64,000 nt of DNA from Pontibacillus salipaludis (lineage in GTDB: Bacteria > Bacillota > Bacilli > Bacillales > BH030062). Below the pieces are notes generated by a model that saw only the letters and a list, made by a program, of their open reading frames with translations, searched no databases and was not told the origin of the DNA. The translations under genes and the position numbers were made by a program. Positions 37,520 to 48,090 of the stretch are shown here, one piece after another (position 1 is the stretch's first letter; each line of letters begins with the position of its first letter). Location: the NCBI RefSeq assembly GCF_014642405.1, contig NZ_BMIN01000017.1, positions 27,143-91,142 of the forward strand. The letters are read 5' to 3'.

Positions 37520-38113
37520 ATGGGTTCAAATCTTACATGGCACGACGCCTCCTTGCAGGTTGATCATTACCGAAAGCGAAACGGGCACCATAGTGGAGTG
37601 ATCTGGTTTACCGGTCTATCTGGTTCTGGAAAGTCGAGTGTGGCTAACCGCGTGAATGAGAAGTTATATGAGAAGCACCTCCAATCGTATTTGCTAGACG
37701 GAGATAACGTAAGGCACGGATTAAATCAAGACCTTGGCTTTGCAACTCAAGATCGAGAAGAGAATATTCGTAGAATTGGAGAAGTTGCGAAATTGTTTAC
37801 GGACAGTGGCACGATCGTGTTAACGGCGTTTATCTCTCCCTATCAGGAGGATCGCGACCGAGTTCGGAATCTGCTTCCTGAAGGGGATTTTATTGAAGTC
37901 TTTATCGACTGTCCTTTAGCAGAGTGTGAGAAGCGAGATCCAAAAGGGTTATATGAGAAAGCGAGAAGCGGTGAAATTAAAGGATTCACAGGAATTGATG
38001 CCCCCTACGAAGCGCCAACTTCCCCAGAGTTGGTTCTACATACACACGAGCGGGATATTGAAACCTGTGCAAATCAAGTGATCGACTATTTAGAAGAAAA
38101 AGGCTGGGTGTAG
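37520..38113 (+). CDS. cysC: adenylyl-sulfate kinase
   Basis: Phosphorylates APS to PAPS. 197 residues, Walker [25 protein letters not shown] and the [10 protein letters not shown] signature all present. Start ATG 37520 has AAAGGGTG at 6 bp; ATG 37514 is too close to that site. The presence of CysC beside an Fe-S-type CysH leaves open whether APS or PAPS is the reductase substrate. Confidence 0.95.
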   Translation: MGSNLTWHDASLQVDHYRKRNGHHSGVIWFTGLSGSGKSSVANRVNEKLYEKHLQSYLLDGDNVRHGLNQDLGFATQDREENIRRIGEVAKLFTDSGTIVLTAFISPYQEDRDRVRNLLPEGDFIEVFIDCPLAECEKRDPKGLYEKARSGEIKGFTGIDAPYEAPTSPELVLHTHERDIETCANQVIDYLEEKGWV

Positions 38114-38148
38114 AAGAAAACGTCCACTACATGAAGGAGTGAGAGCTG

Positions 38149-38907
38149 ATGGCGAAGGTGTATATCGTAGGTGCAGGTCCAGGGGATGCTGAACTTATTA
38201 CGGTGAAAGGATTACGAGCGATACAAGAAGCAGATGTGGTCTTATATGATCGTCTTATAAATGCAGATTTACTGAAAGAAGCGCGTCCGCATGCGGAACT
38301 CATATACTGTGGCAAAAGCCCTGATCATCCTTCTTTATCACAGGAGTCGATTAATGACTTGATGTGCAAGTATGCTTCTAAAGGGAGGACGGTAACCCGG
38401 TTAAAAGGGGGAGACCCGTTTATCTTTGGAAGAGGCGGTGAGGAAGCAGAGGCGTTAGCATCTTCACGTATTCCGTATGAAATTGTGCCAGGCATAACGT
38501 CAGGGGTGGCTGCTCCTGCCTATGCAGGGATTCCATTAACTCATCGGGATTACAGTTCTTCTGTTTCCTTTATCACAGGCGTCACGAATCTCGAGGAAGA
38601 TGAGTACTGGGAGCATGTGGCAAAGAGTTCTGATACATTGTGCATTTATATGGGCGTGCGGAATCTTCCAAAGATCTGTAATAAGCTAATCCGTCATGGT
38701 CGACCTGCTGATACACCGATCGCTCTCGTGCACTGGGGCACAACAGAAGAGCAGCAAACGGTAACGGGGACGCTTCAAGATATTGTCGACGCGGCTAAAA
38801 GTATGCAAAATCCTTCCATGATCGTGGTTGGAGAGGTCGTAAAATTACGAGAAGAGTTGAAATGGCTTGAAAGCCTGCCAGCTATTGAACCTCTTGTTGT
38901 GGGATAG
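38149..38907 (+). CDS. sumT: uroporphyrinogen-III C-methyltransferase
   Basis: SAM-dependent enzyme making precorrin-2 for siroheme (B. subtilis YlnD). 252 residues; motifs [15 protein letters not shown], the acidic YDRLI and [13 protein letters not shown] are intact. A stand-alone SumT without the HemD or CysG fusion. It supplies siroheme to CysI at the end of the operon. Confidence 0.95.
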   Translation: MAKVYIVGAGPGDAELITVKGLRAIQEADVVLYDRLINADLLKEARPHAELIYCGKSPDHPSLSQESINDLMCKYASKGRTVTRLKGGDPFIFGRGGEEAEALASSRIPYEIVPGITSGVAAPAYAGIPLTHRDYSSSVSFITGVTNLEEDEYWEHVAKSSDTLCIYMGVRNLPKICNKLIRHGRPADTPIALVHWGTTEEQQTVTGTLQDIVDAAKSMQNPSMIVVGEVVKLREELKWLESLPAIEPLVVG

Positions 38908-38918
38908 AAAGGAAGAAG

Positions 38919-39680
38919 ATGATGGAAGCTGTTCTGTACGTTAGTCACGGAAGTAGAGTAGAGGAAACGAAAGAAGAAGCAGTTTCCTACATTCATCAAG
39001 TGCATCAAGAAGTGGCTACTCCGTTATTTGAAATCTGCTTTTTGGAACTAGCCGAACCAACGATGGCTCAAGGGATCAAGCGTCTTGTGGAGAAGGGGGC
39101 AACAGACATCACAATTGTCCCTGTCTTATTGCTAAGTGCTGGTCATTACTATCACGATATACCGGATGAAATACAAGCAGGTGTAGCTCTTTATCCGAAC
39201 ATTCGCTTCAAGTACGGGAAGCCCCTTGGCATACAGAAGCGGATAACGAGAGTTCTAGTCGACCGGATTCAGGAGGTCGCATCTTTACAAGAAGATCTTC
39301 ACCTTGTCCTTGTTGGAAGAGGCAGTCGAAATCCTGAAACAAAGGCATCTATTGAACAGATTGCGAGCTGGCTAGGTGAAGGAATAGGCGGAGCATCTGT
39401 TGATGTATGCTATCTGGCTGCCTGTTCTCCTACTTTTGAGGAGGGAATCCGTCGGGCCGTCCTCTCAAATAAGAGAACGGTTGTGATCCCATATTTATGG
39501 TTTACTGGGAAGCTCATTCAAACCATGAACAAGAGAGTGGAAAGTCTTCAACAAGAAGGGGTCCCGATTACAATGACACATTACCTCGGTGACCATCCGA
39601 TTATGATTAAGGCACTGGCAGACCGTGTTCACGAAGCTCTTGTCAGTGAGGAATGGGACCAACAAATGAGAGTGACATAG
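38919..39680 (+). CDS. sirB: sirohydrochlorin ferrochelatase SirB
   Basis: Inserts Fe2+ into sirohydrochlorin. 253 residues in two CbiX-like halves; metal-binding His in LYVSHGSR at the N-terminus and LLSAGHYYHDIP further on. B. subtilis counterpart is YlnE. Alternative start ATG 38922 is one codon later. Twelve bp after sumT. Confidence 0.92.
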   Translation: MMEAVLYVSHGSRVEETKEEAVSYIHQVHQEVATPLFEICFLELAEPTMAQGIKRLVEKGATDITIVPVLLLSAGHYYHDIPDEIQAGVALYPNIRFKYGKPLGIQKRITRVLVDRIQEVASLQEDLHLVLVGRGSRNPETKASIEQIASWLGEGIGGASVDVCYLAACSPTFEEGIRRAVLSNKRTVVIPYLWFTGKLIQTMNKRVESLQQEGVPITMTHYLGDHPIMIKALADRVHEALVSEEWDQQMRVT

Positions 39681-39693
39681 GAGGGAGCACACG

Positions 39694-40302
39694 ATGAGTC
39701 AACTTCCTTTAATGGTCGAAATGACAGGCCTTTGTGCTGTCGTTATTGGGGGAGGAAAAGTCGCTTGGAAACGTGCTAAAGCCCTTGTTGAAAATGGGGC
39801 TATGGTTACCATCGTCAGCCCGCACTTGACGGACTCCCTTCAAGAGTTGGTTAGCCTTGGGAAGATTAAGTGGCTTGATAAGCTGTTTGAAGCAAGCGAT
39901 GCTCGCGAGGCGTTTCTATTGGTTGTGGCGACAGATGACGAAGAGGTGAATGAGAGAGTACTTCAGGTCGCTGCTCATATTCCACTTATTAATGACGCAA
40001 CAAATGCTGAGCGAGGGAATATCACCTTTCCGGGATTATTTAGGAGAGGGAAGCTCACCATATCCGTCTCAACGGCTGGGGCAAGTCCTGGACTCACCTC
40101 ATCGATTTTATCAAAAATCAGGGAGCATTATGACGACTACGGACCGTATGTGGATTTTCTATATGAATGCAGGCAACAGATTAAGCATTCCTCTATGGAT
40201 GAAGGGGAAAAAAGAAGGCTTCTTCGCGAGATTGTAGAGGAACGGTACAAGGATGAAGAAGAACAGCATCAATTTAAAGAAGCAATAGATCGAAGGTGGT
40301 GA
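39694..40302 (+). CDS. sirC: precorrin-2 dehydrogenase SirC
   Basis: NAD+-dependent oxidation of precorrin-2 to sirohydrochlorin. 202 residues; Rossmann start VVIGGGKVAWKRAKALVENGA and the VSTAGASPGL active-site stretch of the Met8/CysG N-terminal family. B. subtilis counterpart is YlnF. It follows sirB by 13 bp. Confidence 0.93.
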   Translation: MSQLPLMVEMTGLCAVVIGGGKVAWKRAKALVENGAMVTIVSPHLTDSLQELVSLGKIKWLDKLFEASDAREAFLLVVATDDEEVNERVLQVAAHIPLINDATNAERGNITFPGLFRRGKLTISVSTAGASPGLTSSILSKIREHYDDYGPYVDFLYECRQQIKHSSMDEGEKRRLLREIVEERYKDEEEQHQFKEAIDRRW

Positions 40303-40306
40303 GAAC

Positions 40307-41143
40307 GTGTCGGGATTAAAGGGTAAGGTCGTTGGCGTCGCAGCTGATCGACAATCAGAAGCAATATGTACGCTCCTTCAAAAGAAAGGAGCGGAAGCGG
40401 TGGCTTACCCATCACAAGGGAAGCAGCAGTTAAACCAAGATATTAGCGCGGAAAACGTACGTGATTATATCCAGCTAGAATTTGACTGGGTCATCTTAAC
40501 GACCGGTATAGGAGCTAAAACGTTAGAAGGTGCTTCGATTGAACATGGTTTCAAACAACACTTTATACAGAAGCTACAGAAAGAATCCCTTGCTATACGT
40601 GGGAGTAAAACGTTGCGGTGGTTACAAGAAAAAGAGCTACAACCAGCGCTAGTCTCAGAAGATGGAACGATGGAAAATCTCGTCGCAGCTCTTCCAAGAG
40701 GCGAGGAGACTTCACGTGTCTTTCTCCAGGCCTATCATCAAGATGACGCCTTGTGGCAAGAGACGTTAGAGGGGTTAGGGTACGACGTATACGTATCAAA
40801 GCCTTATGCTTTTGACCCTCCGGAACAAAGCGTCACGGATCGGCTACGTGAATCCATCATCGCTCAGTCACTTGATGCTGTTGTATTCACTAGTAAAACA
40901 CAAGTTCTTAACGTTTTCGCTGAGCAAAATCATGAAATGGTGCAATCGTTTAACAGTGGCGTTATAGCGGTGGCAGTTGGTAAGGTCACTGCCGGTCAAT
41001 TACGAGAGCAAGGAATTACATATGTCGTTGAACCTGAGGTACAGAAGATGGGGGCAATGGTCGTTGAATTAGAACGCTATTATCGAACGTCTCAAGAACA
41101 ACGTTTGGAGGTGACAACAAGTGTCATTAAAGGTAACGAATAG
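40307..41143 (+). CDS. uroporphyrinogen-III synthase-like protein (HemD family)
   Basis: 278 residues, HemD fold: GKVVGVAADRQSEAICTLL at the start, FDWVILTTGIGAKTLEG, and the second-domain DAVVFTSKTQVLNVF. HemD closes hydroxymethylbilane to uroporphyrinogen III, the substrate of SumT. A separate hemD normally sits with hemAXCDBL, so this is probably an extra, pathway-dedicated copy. Divergence from classical HemD makes the exact activity uncertain. Start is GTG 40307, 4 bp after sirC; its 3' end overlaps cysJ by 23 bp. Confidence 0.82.
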   Translation: MSGLKGKVVGVAADRQSEAICTLLQKKGAEAVAYPSQGKQQLNQDISAENVRDYIQLEFDWVILTTGIGAKTLEGASIEHGFKQHFIQKLQKESLAIRGSKTLRWLQEKELQPALVSEDGTMENLVAALPRGEETSRVFLQAYHQDDALWQETLEGLGYDVYVSKPYAFDPPEQSVTDRLRESIIAQSLDAVVFTSKTQVLNVFAEQNHEMVQSFNSGVIAVAVGKVTAGQLREQGITYVVEPEVQKMGAMVVELERYYRTSQEQRLEVTTSVIKGNE

Positions 41144-42917
41144 TCCATTTAACCAGGAACAAATAGATCTACTAAATCGCCTTTTTCCTACGCTTACGGA
41201 AAGTCAAAAGATTTGGCTCAGCGGGTACTTAGCCTCAGCTCAAGTCGGCAATCAAGAAGGAACAGTAGAGGCGAAAGATACCACCAAAGGAAACACACCA
41301 CAAACTCGAAAAGTCACGATTCTTTATGGTTCTCACACAGGAAACTGTGAGGCGCTTGCTAAAGAATTTACGGAACAACTGCAAGCCGTCCATTTAGAGG
41401 TAGAATGCTTATCAATGGATGATATAAAACCAAAAAATATCAAGAAAGTAGAAGACCTCCTGATCGTTACAAGTACTCATGGAGACGGAGATCCGCCCGA
41501 CAACGCTCTTTCTCTGTACGATTTCCTTCATAGTAAGCGAGCGCCAAGCCTTGAAGGTGTTCGTTTCTCTGTCCTTTCTCTAGGTGACAGCTCTTATGAA
41601 TTCTTCTGTCAGACGGGGAAGGACTTGGATAAACGTTTGGAAGAATTGGGAGCTAGTCGGCTCTATAACCGGGTAGACTGTGATTTAGATTATGAGGAAC
41701 CAGCGCAAGAATGGATCCAAGCAGTGAAACAGGAATTAGGCCAGGAAGCCGTTTCCTCATCCGCCCCTGCCTCTGCTGTGATTGAAGAGCAAACAACGTA
41801 TTCTAAGAAAAACCCATTCAAGGCTGAAATTTTAGAGAATCTAGATCTGAACGGTCGAGGTTCCAATAAAGAAACGCGTCATCTTGAACTTGATTTAGAA
41901 GGGTCCGGGATTACCTATGAACCTGGGGATAGTCTTGGCATCTATCCTGAGAATGACCCGGCACTCGTAGAGCAGTTGCTTCAAGTTCTGGAGTGGGATG
42001 GGGACTTAACTGTTCCAGTTAATAAGCAAGGTGAGGAACTGTCGCTCAGAGAAGCTCTTCGCTCAATCTATGACATTACCACTTTATCAAAACCCCTTCT
42101 TGAGAAGACATCTTCCTTAAGTGATTCATTGCAAAAGTGGTTAGAAGAGAATGACTCTAAAGCGATACAAGACTATGTTTATGGAAGAGATTTGGTTGAT
42201 CTTGTTACCGATTTCGCGCCTTGGAAAGGGGAGGTCAGCGACTTTGTAGCACTACTCCGGAAAATTCCGGTTCGCCTTTATTCTATAGCTAGTAGTCAAA
42301 ATGCGAATCCTGATGAAGTTCACCTGACAATCGGAGCCCTTCGTTATGAAGCACATGGAAGGAAAAGATCAGGTGTTTGTTCTGTACAGTGCTCGGAGAG
42401 ATCAAGTATTGGAGATCACCTGCCTGTCTTTGTCCAGAAGAACTCCAACTTTAAGCTGCCTGAACAGAAAGATACGCCTATTATTATGATTGGCGCCGGA
42501 ACAGGGGTTGCGCCTTATCGGGCTTTCTTGCAAGAGAGAGAAGAAACCGAAGACAAGGGGCCATCATGGCTCTTCTTTGGCGAACAGCATTTCGTTAGTG
42601 ATTTCTTGTACCAGACAGAATGGCAGAGCTGGTTGAGTGATGGTGTACTAACCAAGATGGATGTCGCCTTCTCAAGAGATACCGAGGAGAAAGTGTACGT
42701 TCAGCATCGCTTACTAGAGAACAGTAAGGAAGTCTATGAATGGTTAAAAGGTGGCGCATATGTATACGTATGTGGGGATGAGACGTATATGGCGAAAGAT
42801 GTTCAAAATGCCCTTTTAGAAATCATTCAAAAAGAAGGAAACTATACGGCTGAAGAAGCAGAAACGTACTTAAATCAGCTTCGTAAGGAAAAGCGATACC
42901 AGCGAGATGTCTATTAA
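41121..42917 (+). CDS. cysJ: sulfite reductase [NADPH] flavoprotein alpha subunit
   Basis: 598 residues. A flavodoxin-like FMN domain (about 66-205, [29 protein letters not shown]), then a FAD domain ([10 protein letters not shown]) and an NADPH domain ([19 protein letters not shown], ending in KRYQRDVY). It passes electrons from NADPH to CysI. Start GTG 41121 overlaps the hemD-like gene and follows GGAGGTG at 8 bp. Confidence 0.96.
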   Translation: MSLKVTNSPFNQEQIDLLNRLFPTLTESQKIWLSGYLASAQVGNQEGTVEAKDTTKGNTPQTRKVTILYGSHTGNCEALAKEFTEQLQAVHLEVECLSMDDIKPKNIKKVEDLLIVTSTHGDGDPPDNALSLYDFLHSKRAPSLEGVRFSVLSLGDSSYEFFCQTGKDLDKRLEELGASRLYNRVDCDLDYEEPAQEWIQAVKQELGQEAVSSSAPASAVIEEQTTYSKKNPFKAEILENLDLNGRGSNKETRHLELDLEGSGITYEPGDSLGIYPENDPALVEQLLQVLEWDGDLTVPVNKQGEELSLREALRSIYDITTLSKPLLEKTSSLSDSLQKWLEENDSKAIQDYVYGRDLVDLVTDFAPWKGEVSDFVALLRKIPVRLYSIASSQNANPDEVHLTIGALRYEAHGRKRSGVCSVQCSERSSIGDHLPVFVQKNSNFKLPEQKDTPIIMIGAGTGVAPYRAFLQEREETEDKGPSWLFFGEQHFVSDFLYQTEWQSWLSDGVLTKMDVAFSRDTEEKVYVQHRLLENSKEVYEWLKGGAYVYVCGDETYMAKDVQNALLEIIQKEGNYTAEEAETYLNQLRKEKRYQRDVY

Positions 42918-42940
42918 TAGAAGAGAAAGGGGAGGAGATC

Positions 42941-44650
42941 ATGGGAAGAGATGAAGGGAAGCAGTCAGGAGGCGCCCCTAGTGCAATGGAACGGATTAAG
43001 CAGGATAGTAACTTCTTAAGGGGATCTCTAGTTGAAGAGTTCGGTAATCGGATTACAGCCAGTATCCCAGAAGAAGAAACGAAGATCCTTAAGTTTCATG
43101 GTAGCTATATGCAGGATGATCGAGATGTTCGTCAGGAACGAAAGCATAAGAAATTAGAACCCGCCTATCAATTTATGATACGCGTTCGCTTGCCTGGGGG
43201 AGTGGCGACACCAGAACAATGGCTGAAGATGGATGAACTAGCCAATACGAATGGCAATGGAACAATGAAACTGACGACTAGGCAGACATTTCAACTGCAC
43301 GGCATTTTGAAATGGAATATGAAACAAACGATTCAAGAAATGGATCAGGCGTTAATGGATTCCATTGCAGCGTGTGGAGATGTGAACCGGAATGTCATGT
43401 CGACAGCGAACCCTTATCAGTCATCTGTACATAGCCAAGTCTATGATACAGCTAATCGAGTGAGCGAGCACTTGTTACCAAAGACAAAAGCTTATCATGA
43501 AATTTGGCTAGATGAAGAGATGGTGTTAGACGGACGTGATGAGGACGAACCGATTTACGGCCCATTCTACTTACCGCGGAAGTTTAAGATTGGCGTAGCA
43601 GTACCTCCTTCGAATGATGTGGATGTCTTCAGCCAAGACTTAGGTTTCATTGGAATTGTCGAAGATGGGGAGCTTGTTGGTTACAACGTGTCTGTTGGCG
43701 GAGGTATGGGCATGACCCATGGAGATACTACTACGTATCCTCAACTTGGACGCGTAATAGGATTCTGTAAAGTGGACCAAGCGACAGATGTTGCTGAGAA
43801 GGTCGTTACGATTCAACGGGACTACGGAAATCGATCTGAGCGTAAGAATGCCAGGTTTAAATACACAATCGATAAGAGAGGACTCGATTGGTTAAAGAAC
43901 GAGTTAAACGATCGACTAGGATGGTCTTTAGAAGAAGCTCGCTCTTATTCATTTGATCATAACGGCGACCGGTACGGCTGGGTTAAAGGAGATGGGAAGT
44001 GGCACCTGACTCTATTTGTGGAAAACGGTAGAATCAAGGATGAAGAGAACCATCAGCTTATGACAGGGTTAAGAGAGATTGCTAATGTGCATAAAGGTGA
44101 ATTCCGCCTCACTGCAAGTCAGAACTTAATTATTTCTGGTGTAGAAGAGAATGAGAAAGAAACGATTGAGCAACTTGTGGAGCAATACGGATTGTCTGAT
44201 GGACGGTATAATTCTGCGCTTAGAAGGAATTCGATGGCGTGCGTGGCCTTCCCTACATGTGGCTTAGCGATGGCCGAGTCTGAACGCTACCTTCCGTCTC
44301 TTGTGGATCGGCTTGAGGATATTATAGAAGATGCGGGATTAAGAGATGAAGAGATTGTGATACGGATGTCTGGCTGCCCGAATGGATGCTCTCGCCCTGC
44401 GCTAAGTGAAATCGGATTTATTGGCAAAGCCCCTGGTAAGTACAATATGTATTTAGGAGGCGGGTTTAAGGGAGAACGTTTAAATAAGCTGTATAAGGAA
44501 AATATCGGTGAGGATGAGATTTTAGCATCGCTTAAACCAATCATTCACAGCTATGCAAAAGAACGCTTAGAAGGGGAGCATTTCGGAGACTATGTCGTTC
44601 GAGCGGGATACATTGCTCCTGTCGAATCAGGGCTTGATTTTCATAATTAG
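42941..44650 (+). CDS. cysI: sulfite reductase hemoprotein beta subunit
   Basis: Reduces sulfite to sulfide at a siroheme-4Fe-4S centre. 569 residues. The cluster cysteines are in [16 protein letters not shown] and [10 protein letters not shown], and the siroheme-binding [10 protein letters not shown] is present. Last gene of the operon, followed by a hairpin. Confidence 0.97.
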   Translation: MGRDEGKQSGGAPSAMERIKQDSNFLRGSLVEEFGNRITASIPEEETKILKFHGSYMQDDRDVRQERKHKKLEPAYQFMIRVRLPGGVATPEQWLKMDELANTNGNGTMKLTTRQTFQLHGILKWNMKQTIQEMDQALMDSIAACGDVNRNVMSTANPYQSSVHSQVYDTANRVSEHLLPKTKAYHEIWLDEEMVLDGRDEDEPIYGPFYLPRKFKIGVAVPPSNDVDVFSQDLGFIGIVEDGELVGYNVSVGGGMGMTHGDTTTYPQLGRVIGFCKVDQATDVAEKVVTIQRDYGNRSERKNARFKYTIDKRGLDWLKNELNDRLGWSLEEARSYSFDHNGDRYGWVKGDGKWHLTLFVENGRIKDEENHQLMTGLREIANVHKGEFRLTASQNLIISGVEENEKETIEQLVEQYGLSDGRYNSALRRNSMACVAFPTCGLAMAESERYLPSLVDRLEDIIEDAGLRDEEIVIRMSGCPNGCSRPALSEIGFIGKAPGKYNMYLGGGFKGERLNKLYKENIGEDEILASLKPIIHSYAKERLEGEHFGDYVVRAGYIAPVESGLDFHN

Positions 44651-44658
44651 TACAACGT

Positions 44659-44695
44659 GCGGAAGGGGCCAAGTAGCGTCCCTTCCGCTATTTAT
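44659..44695 (+). terminator. terminator after cysI
   Basis: Perfect 9-bp stem GCGGAAGGG with CCCTTCCGC, 12-base loop, followed by TATTTATAT rather than a pure T run. Confidence 0.7.
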
Positions 44696-44766
44696 ATGGG
44701 TTAAAGGGCGGGGGAATAAAGACTTATGAGATCGGCCTCATGTAAAATTATGTCGAAAAAATTCAC

Positions 44767-44911
44767 TTGAAAGGATCGGAATCTATGATACTATTAAAGC
44801 AATTAGAAACCGCTTTCATAGTTATTAATTCGAAACCGCTTTCGAATGTTCGGTTTGCTTTAATGAATCCATTGAAAGTATTTTTTATGCGAAAAACGAA
44901 ACCGGTTTCGT
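44767..44911 (+). promoter_or_regulatory. promoter with three LacI-type operators before the GH16 gene
   Basis: A possible promoter is TTGAAA (44767-44772), 16 bp, TACTAT (44789-44794). Three related dyads follow: GAAACCGCTTTC (44806-44817), TTCGAAACCGCTTTCGAA (44829-44846) and the perfect ACGAAACCGGTTTCGT (44896-44911). Centres are 26 and 66 bp apart. The form matches LacI/GalR-family operators, possibly a dedicated glucan regulator or CcpA. No LacI-type gene lies in this window. Confidence 0.75.
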
Positions 44912-44955
44912 AATCGAATGCGAGTGGTTTTCAAAATCTATAGGAGGCTGAATGT

Positions 44956-47937
44956 ATGAAGAAACTTTTCGTGTTTTGTCTATTGGTAGCTTTAGTAGTA
45001 AGCGGTACAGTTCAAGTAGAAGCAGCCAAAAGCAAAGACGTTGAGGTAGAGTGGCTGGAGCAAAAAGACTTTCACCCTACTAACGTTGAAGCAGCAACAT
45101 CAAGACTAGCTTTTGCAAATGTGTTAAACCAAATGGTCGGTTATTCTGATGAAGAAGAGGAGATCTTGAACCTAGCAGGAAAACTAGGCTATTGGCAAGA
45201 TGATGAGGGAGATGCGGATTCAGCTATTAAGCACGGGGAAGCTGTGAAATTATTAGCGTATTTCTTCCCAAATCAAACATGGGATGAGAACGATAAGTCT
45301 AACAAGCCTGTGAAATGGGGACAAGCCGTTACTTACATTCAGTCTCTTGCAGATACGGTGTTTACCTCAGGTACATACGCCGACGAGACGGTTGAGGGCT
45401 CAGCTCTAATTACTCAATCGGACGTTACTCTTGAGAATGTCACGATTAAAGGGGACTTACTCTTAACAAAAGGCGCTAGTGATGCGGAACTGAACAATAC
45501 GAAAGTAGAAGGCAACGTTTATATCGAAGCGTCTATACAAAATACCGTCAAATTTATTGAGTCTGATATTAATAAAGCGATTGTCTATACTTTCGGACAA
45601 GAAGCATCTGACTGGACGCTTGTTTGGAACGATGAGTTCTTAACAGACGATATAGATCCAGACAAATGGACGTACGACATTGGGAACTGGATTGTGGATG
45701 AGGATGGAGAAGGAATTGCTGCTGGTTGGGGCAACAATGAGAAAGAGTACTATACCGATTCTTCAGAGAACTCTTATATTGAAGATGGAAATCTAGTTAT
45801 AGAAGCTAAGAAAGAAGAGGAGCCTATTACAGACCAATTTGGCTCTTACGACTATACGTCAGCTAAGTTAAAAACAAAAGGCTTATTTAGCAAGAAGTAC
45901 GGCAAATTTGAAGCGCGTATGAAGCTTCCTGAAGGACAGGGCTATTGGCCAGCATTTTGGATGATGCCAGAAGATAGCGTTTATGGCAACTGGCCTGTTT
46001 CAGGTGAAATTGACATTATGGAAGCAGCAGGTAATGACACAAGTACGGTTGGCGGAACGATTCACTATGGTGAAGAATGGCCGAACAATACGTATACGGG
46101 TGATGAATATCACTTCCCAGAAGGGGAGGATTACACTGGTTACCACACTTACTCTCTAGAATGGGAGCCTGGTGAACTGCGCTGGTATGTAGATGGTGAA
46201 CTGTACCAGACGTTAAACAAGTGGTTTAGTAAAGGGACAAACGAAGCAGCGAACTACACATTCCCTGCACCATTTGATCAGGAATTCTACATGATCCTAA
46301 ATCTGGCTGTTGGTGGCTGGTATGGCGGTGACCCGGATGAGACAACAGAATTCCCTGGCCAGATGGAAGTAGACTATGTGAGGGTGTATGAACTCACAGG
46401 CCGTGATTATAAGGAAGCTGTAGAACCAAGCGTTGACATTGAGCCACTTCCTGAAGATGCGAAGCAACCGCAAGAAGATGGAAACCTTATTTATGATCAG
46501 GCGTATGAAAAAGAGATTACAATTGTTGATGAAGTTACAGATGCAATGGATGAAACGTACTGGAACTTCCTTACTCTCCCAGACTTTGCTGGAGAAGGTA
46601 ATATTTCAAAAGAAACCTTAGATGGTACAACCTTTGCCAAGACAGATATAAAGAATGCTGGTAATGCACTATGGGCTATCCAATTGATTCAAAAACTATC
46701 AATTGGAGAAGGTCGAACCTATAAGGTGAGCTTTGATGCTAAATCGAATGCGAATCGTACAATGATGACGAAAGTATCTGGTGGTGCTGAACGAGGATAT
46801 GCGAACTATTCAGGTGAAAAGACGATGGACTTGACTGATGAAGTTCAATCATACGAATATACGTTTACTCACAACCAAGATACAGATCTTGCGGCACGAT
46901 TAGAATTCAATCTGGGTGCTGCGTCAGCAAACCCTGTTTGGATTGGTAATGTAAGAGTAGAAGACATTACAGGACAAGTTGATGAATCAAATCAAAAAGA
47001 ACCGCTAGCCGATGGAAACCATGTGTATAATGGAACATTTGACCAAGGCGACTTCAGCCGACTTGTTTACTGGGAAACCGTAACGCAAAACGGTGCAGAA
47101 GCTGAAGCTTATGTTACAGAAGAAGAGCGTTTTATGCATATGAATATTGCAGATGGCGGATCTGATATGAAAGATATTCAGTTTAAGCAAAACGGTCTCC
47201 AATTCTTGAAAGGAAGTACCTATGACCTCACATTCCGAGCGAAGGCTGATCAAGATAGAGAAATGTCCGTTAGCTTTGTGAATGAGGATGGATCAATGGT
47301 CTATCAAGAAGCTGAGGAGGTATCCTTAGGAAGTGATTGGAATACGTATACCGTTTCCTTTGAAATGACGAAAGATATGGCTGATTTAAATGGCCAGCTA
47401 ATCTTTAACATCGGTGGAGCTGCGGCAAACGTTTATATGGATGACGTTCGTCTAGATCAAACTTCTACTTATGTTGATTACAGCGATGTTGATTTGAGTC
47501 CGTTAACGAATGGAGATTTCTCAGAGGGTATGGATGGATGGGGAGCTTACATTCACTTTGATGCTACTGCAACTGCAGAGGTAGTAAATGAAGCATTACT
47601 TGTTGATATTGAAAATGCAGGTAATGAAACATGGAGTGTCCTTCCAGAATATGCAGGGTTGGAATTAATTAAAGGTCTAAAGTACGAGCTGTCCTTTGAT
47701 GCTAAATCCTCTGTACCACGCGATATCGAGGTTACGTTAGAGAATGGCGGTTATTACCGTTATCTTAGTGAGAAAGTTTCGTTAACGGAAGACTATAACA
47801 CTTTTACGTATCAATTTGAAATGACAGCTGATGACACAGTTTCTCTAAAATATTTAATGGGCCAATTCGCTGAGGCTCATGCCATTGAAATTGATAACGT
47901 AAGTCTAGAAGTCGTTATACCAGAAGACGCAAATTAA
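44956..47937 (+). CDS. secreted multidomain GH16 endo-beta-1,3-glucanase (laminarinase-type)
   Basis: 993 residues. Signal peptide 1-24 (cut near VEAAKSK); residues about 25-215 hold a helical, weakly SLH-like stretch and a short beta-rich segment; the GH16 domain is about 218-480 with the catalytic signature GEIDIMEAAG (Glu351 nucleophile, Asp353, Glu356 acid/base). Three C-terminal beta-sandwich modules resembling CBM4/CBM9 begin near NLIYDQAYE, HVYNGTFDQG and LTNGDFSEGM. It should cleave beta-1,3- or mixed-linked glucans outside the cell. Control is by the three upstream operators; a strong terminator follows. Confidence 0.9.
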   Translation: MKKLFVFCLLVALVVSGTVQVEAAKSKDVEVEWLEQKDFHPTNVEAATSRLAFANVLNQMVGYSDEEEEILNLAGKLGYWQDDEGDADSAIKHGEAVKLLAYFFPNQTWDENDKSNKPVKWGQAVTYIQSLADTVFTSGTYADETVEGSALITQSDVTLENVTIKGDLLLTKGASDAELNNTKVEGNVYIEASIQNTVKFIESDINKAIVYTFGQEASDWTLVWNDEFLTDDIDPDKWTYDIGNWIVDEDGEGIAAGWGNNEKEYYTDSSENSYIEDGNLVIEAKKEEEPITDQFGSYDYTSAKLKTKGLFSKKYGKFEARMKLPEGQGYWPAFWMMPEDSVYGNWPVSGEIDIMEAAGNDTSTVGGTIHYGEEWPNNTYTGDEYHFPEGEDYTGYHTYSLEWEPGELRWYVDGELYQTLNKWFSKGTNEAANYTFPAPFDQEFYMILNLAVGGWYGGDPDETTEFPGQMEVDYVRVYELTGRDYKEAVEPSVDIEPLPEDAKQPQEDGNLIYDQAYEKEITIVDEVTDAMDETYWNFLTLPDFAGEGNISKETLDGTTFAKTDIKNAGNALWAIQLIQKLSIGEGRTYKVSFDAKSNANRTMMTKVSGGAERGYANYSGEKTMDLTDEVQSYEYTFTHNQDTDLAARLEFNLGAASANPVWIGNVRVEDITGQVDESNQKEPLADGNHVYNGTFDQGDFSRLVYWETVTQNGAEAEAYVTEEERFMHMNIADGGSDMKDIQFKQNGLQFLKGSTYDLTFRAKADQDREMSVSFVNEDGSMVYQEAEEVSLGSDWNTYTVSFEMTKDMADLNGQLIFNIGGAAANVYMDDVRLDQTSTYVDYSDVDLSPLTNGDFSEGMDGWGAYIHFDATATAEVVNEALLVDIENAGNETWSVLPEYAGLELIKGLKYELSFDAKSSVPRDIEVTLENGGYYRYLSEKVSLTEDYNTFTYQFEMTADDTVSLKYLMGQFAEAHAIEIDNVSLEVVIPEDAN

Positions 47938-47972
47938 TAATAAGACATCCCATGATATTAGGGTGAGAATCA

Positions 47973-48014
47973 AAAAAGGCAGGAATCGCAAATCGATTCC
48001 TGCCTGTTTTTTTA
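47973..48014 (+). terminator. terminator after the GH16 gene
   Basis: Perfect 12-bp stem (AGGCAGGAATCG with CGATTCCTGCCT), loop CAAAT, eight-base T tract, preceded by a matching A tract. Confidence 0.96.
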
Positions 48015-48019
48015 TGTCT

Positions 48020-48075
48020 ACTGTTAATTGTTATACATTAACTAGAACAGTTTTGTTATAATAGTAGTAGAACAG
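48020..48075 (+). promoter_or_regulatory. extended -10 promoter and possible operator of the gntR gene
   Basis: TGTTATAAT (48054-48062) is an extended -10. ACTGTT (48020-48025) and AACAGT (48046-48051) form a spaced dyad over the -35 region, and TAGAACAG occurs directly at 48043 and 48067, either side of the -10. Autoregulation by the GntR protein is plausible. Confidence 0.6.
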
Positions 48076-48090
48076 AATGGAGGTGGGAGG

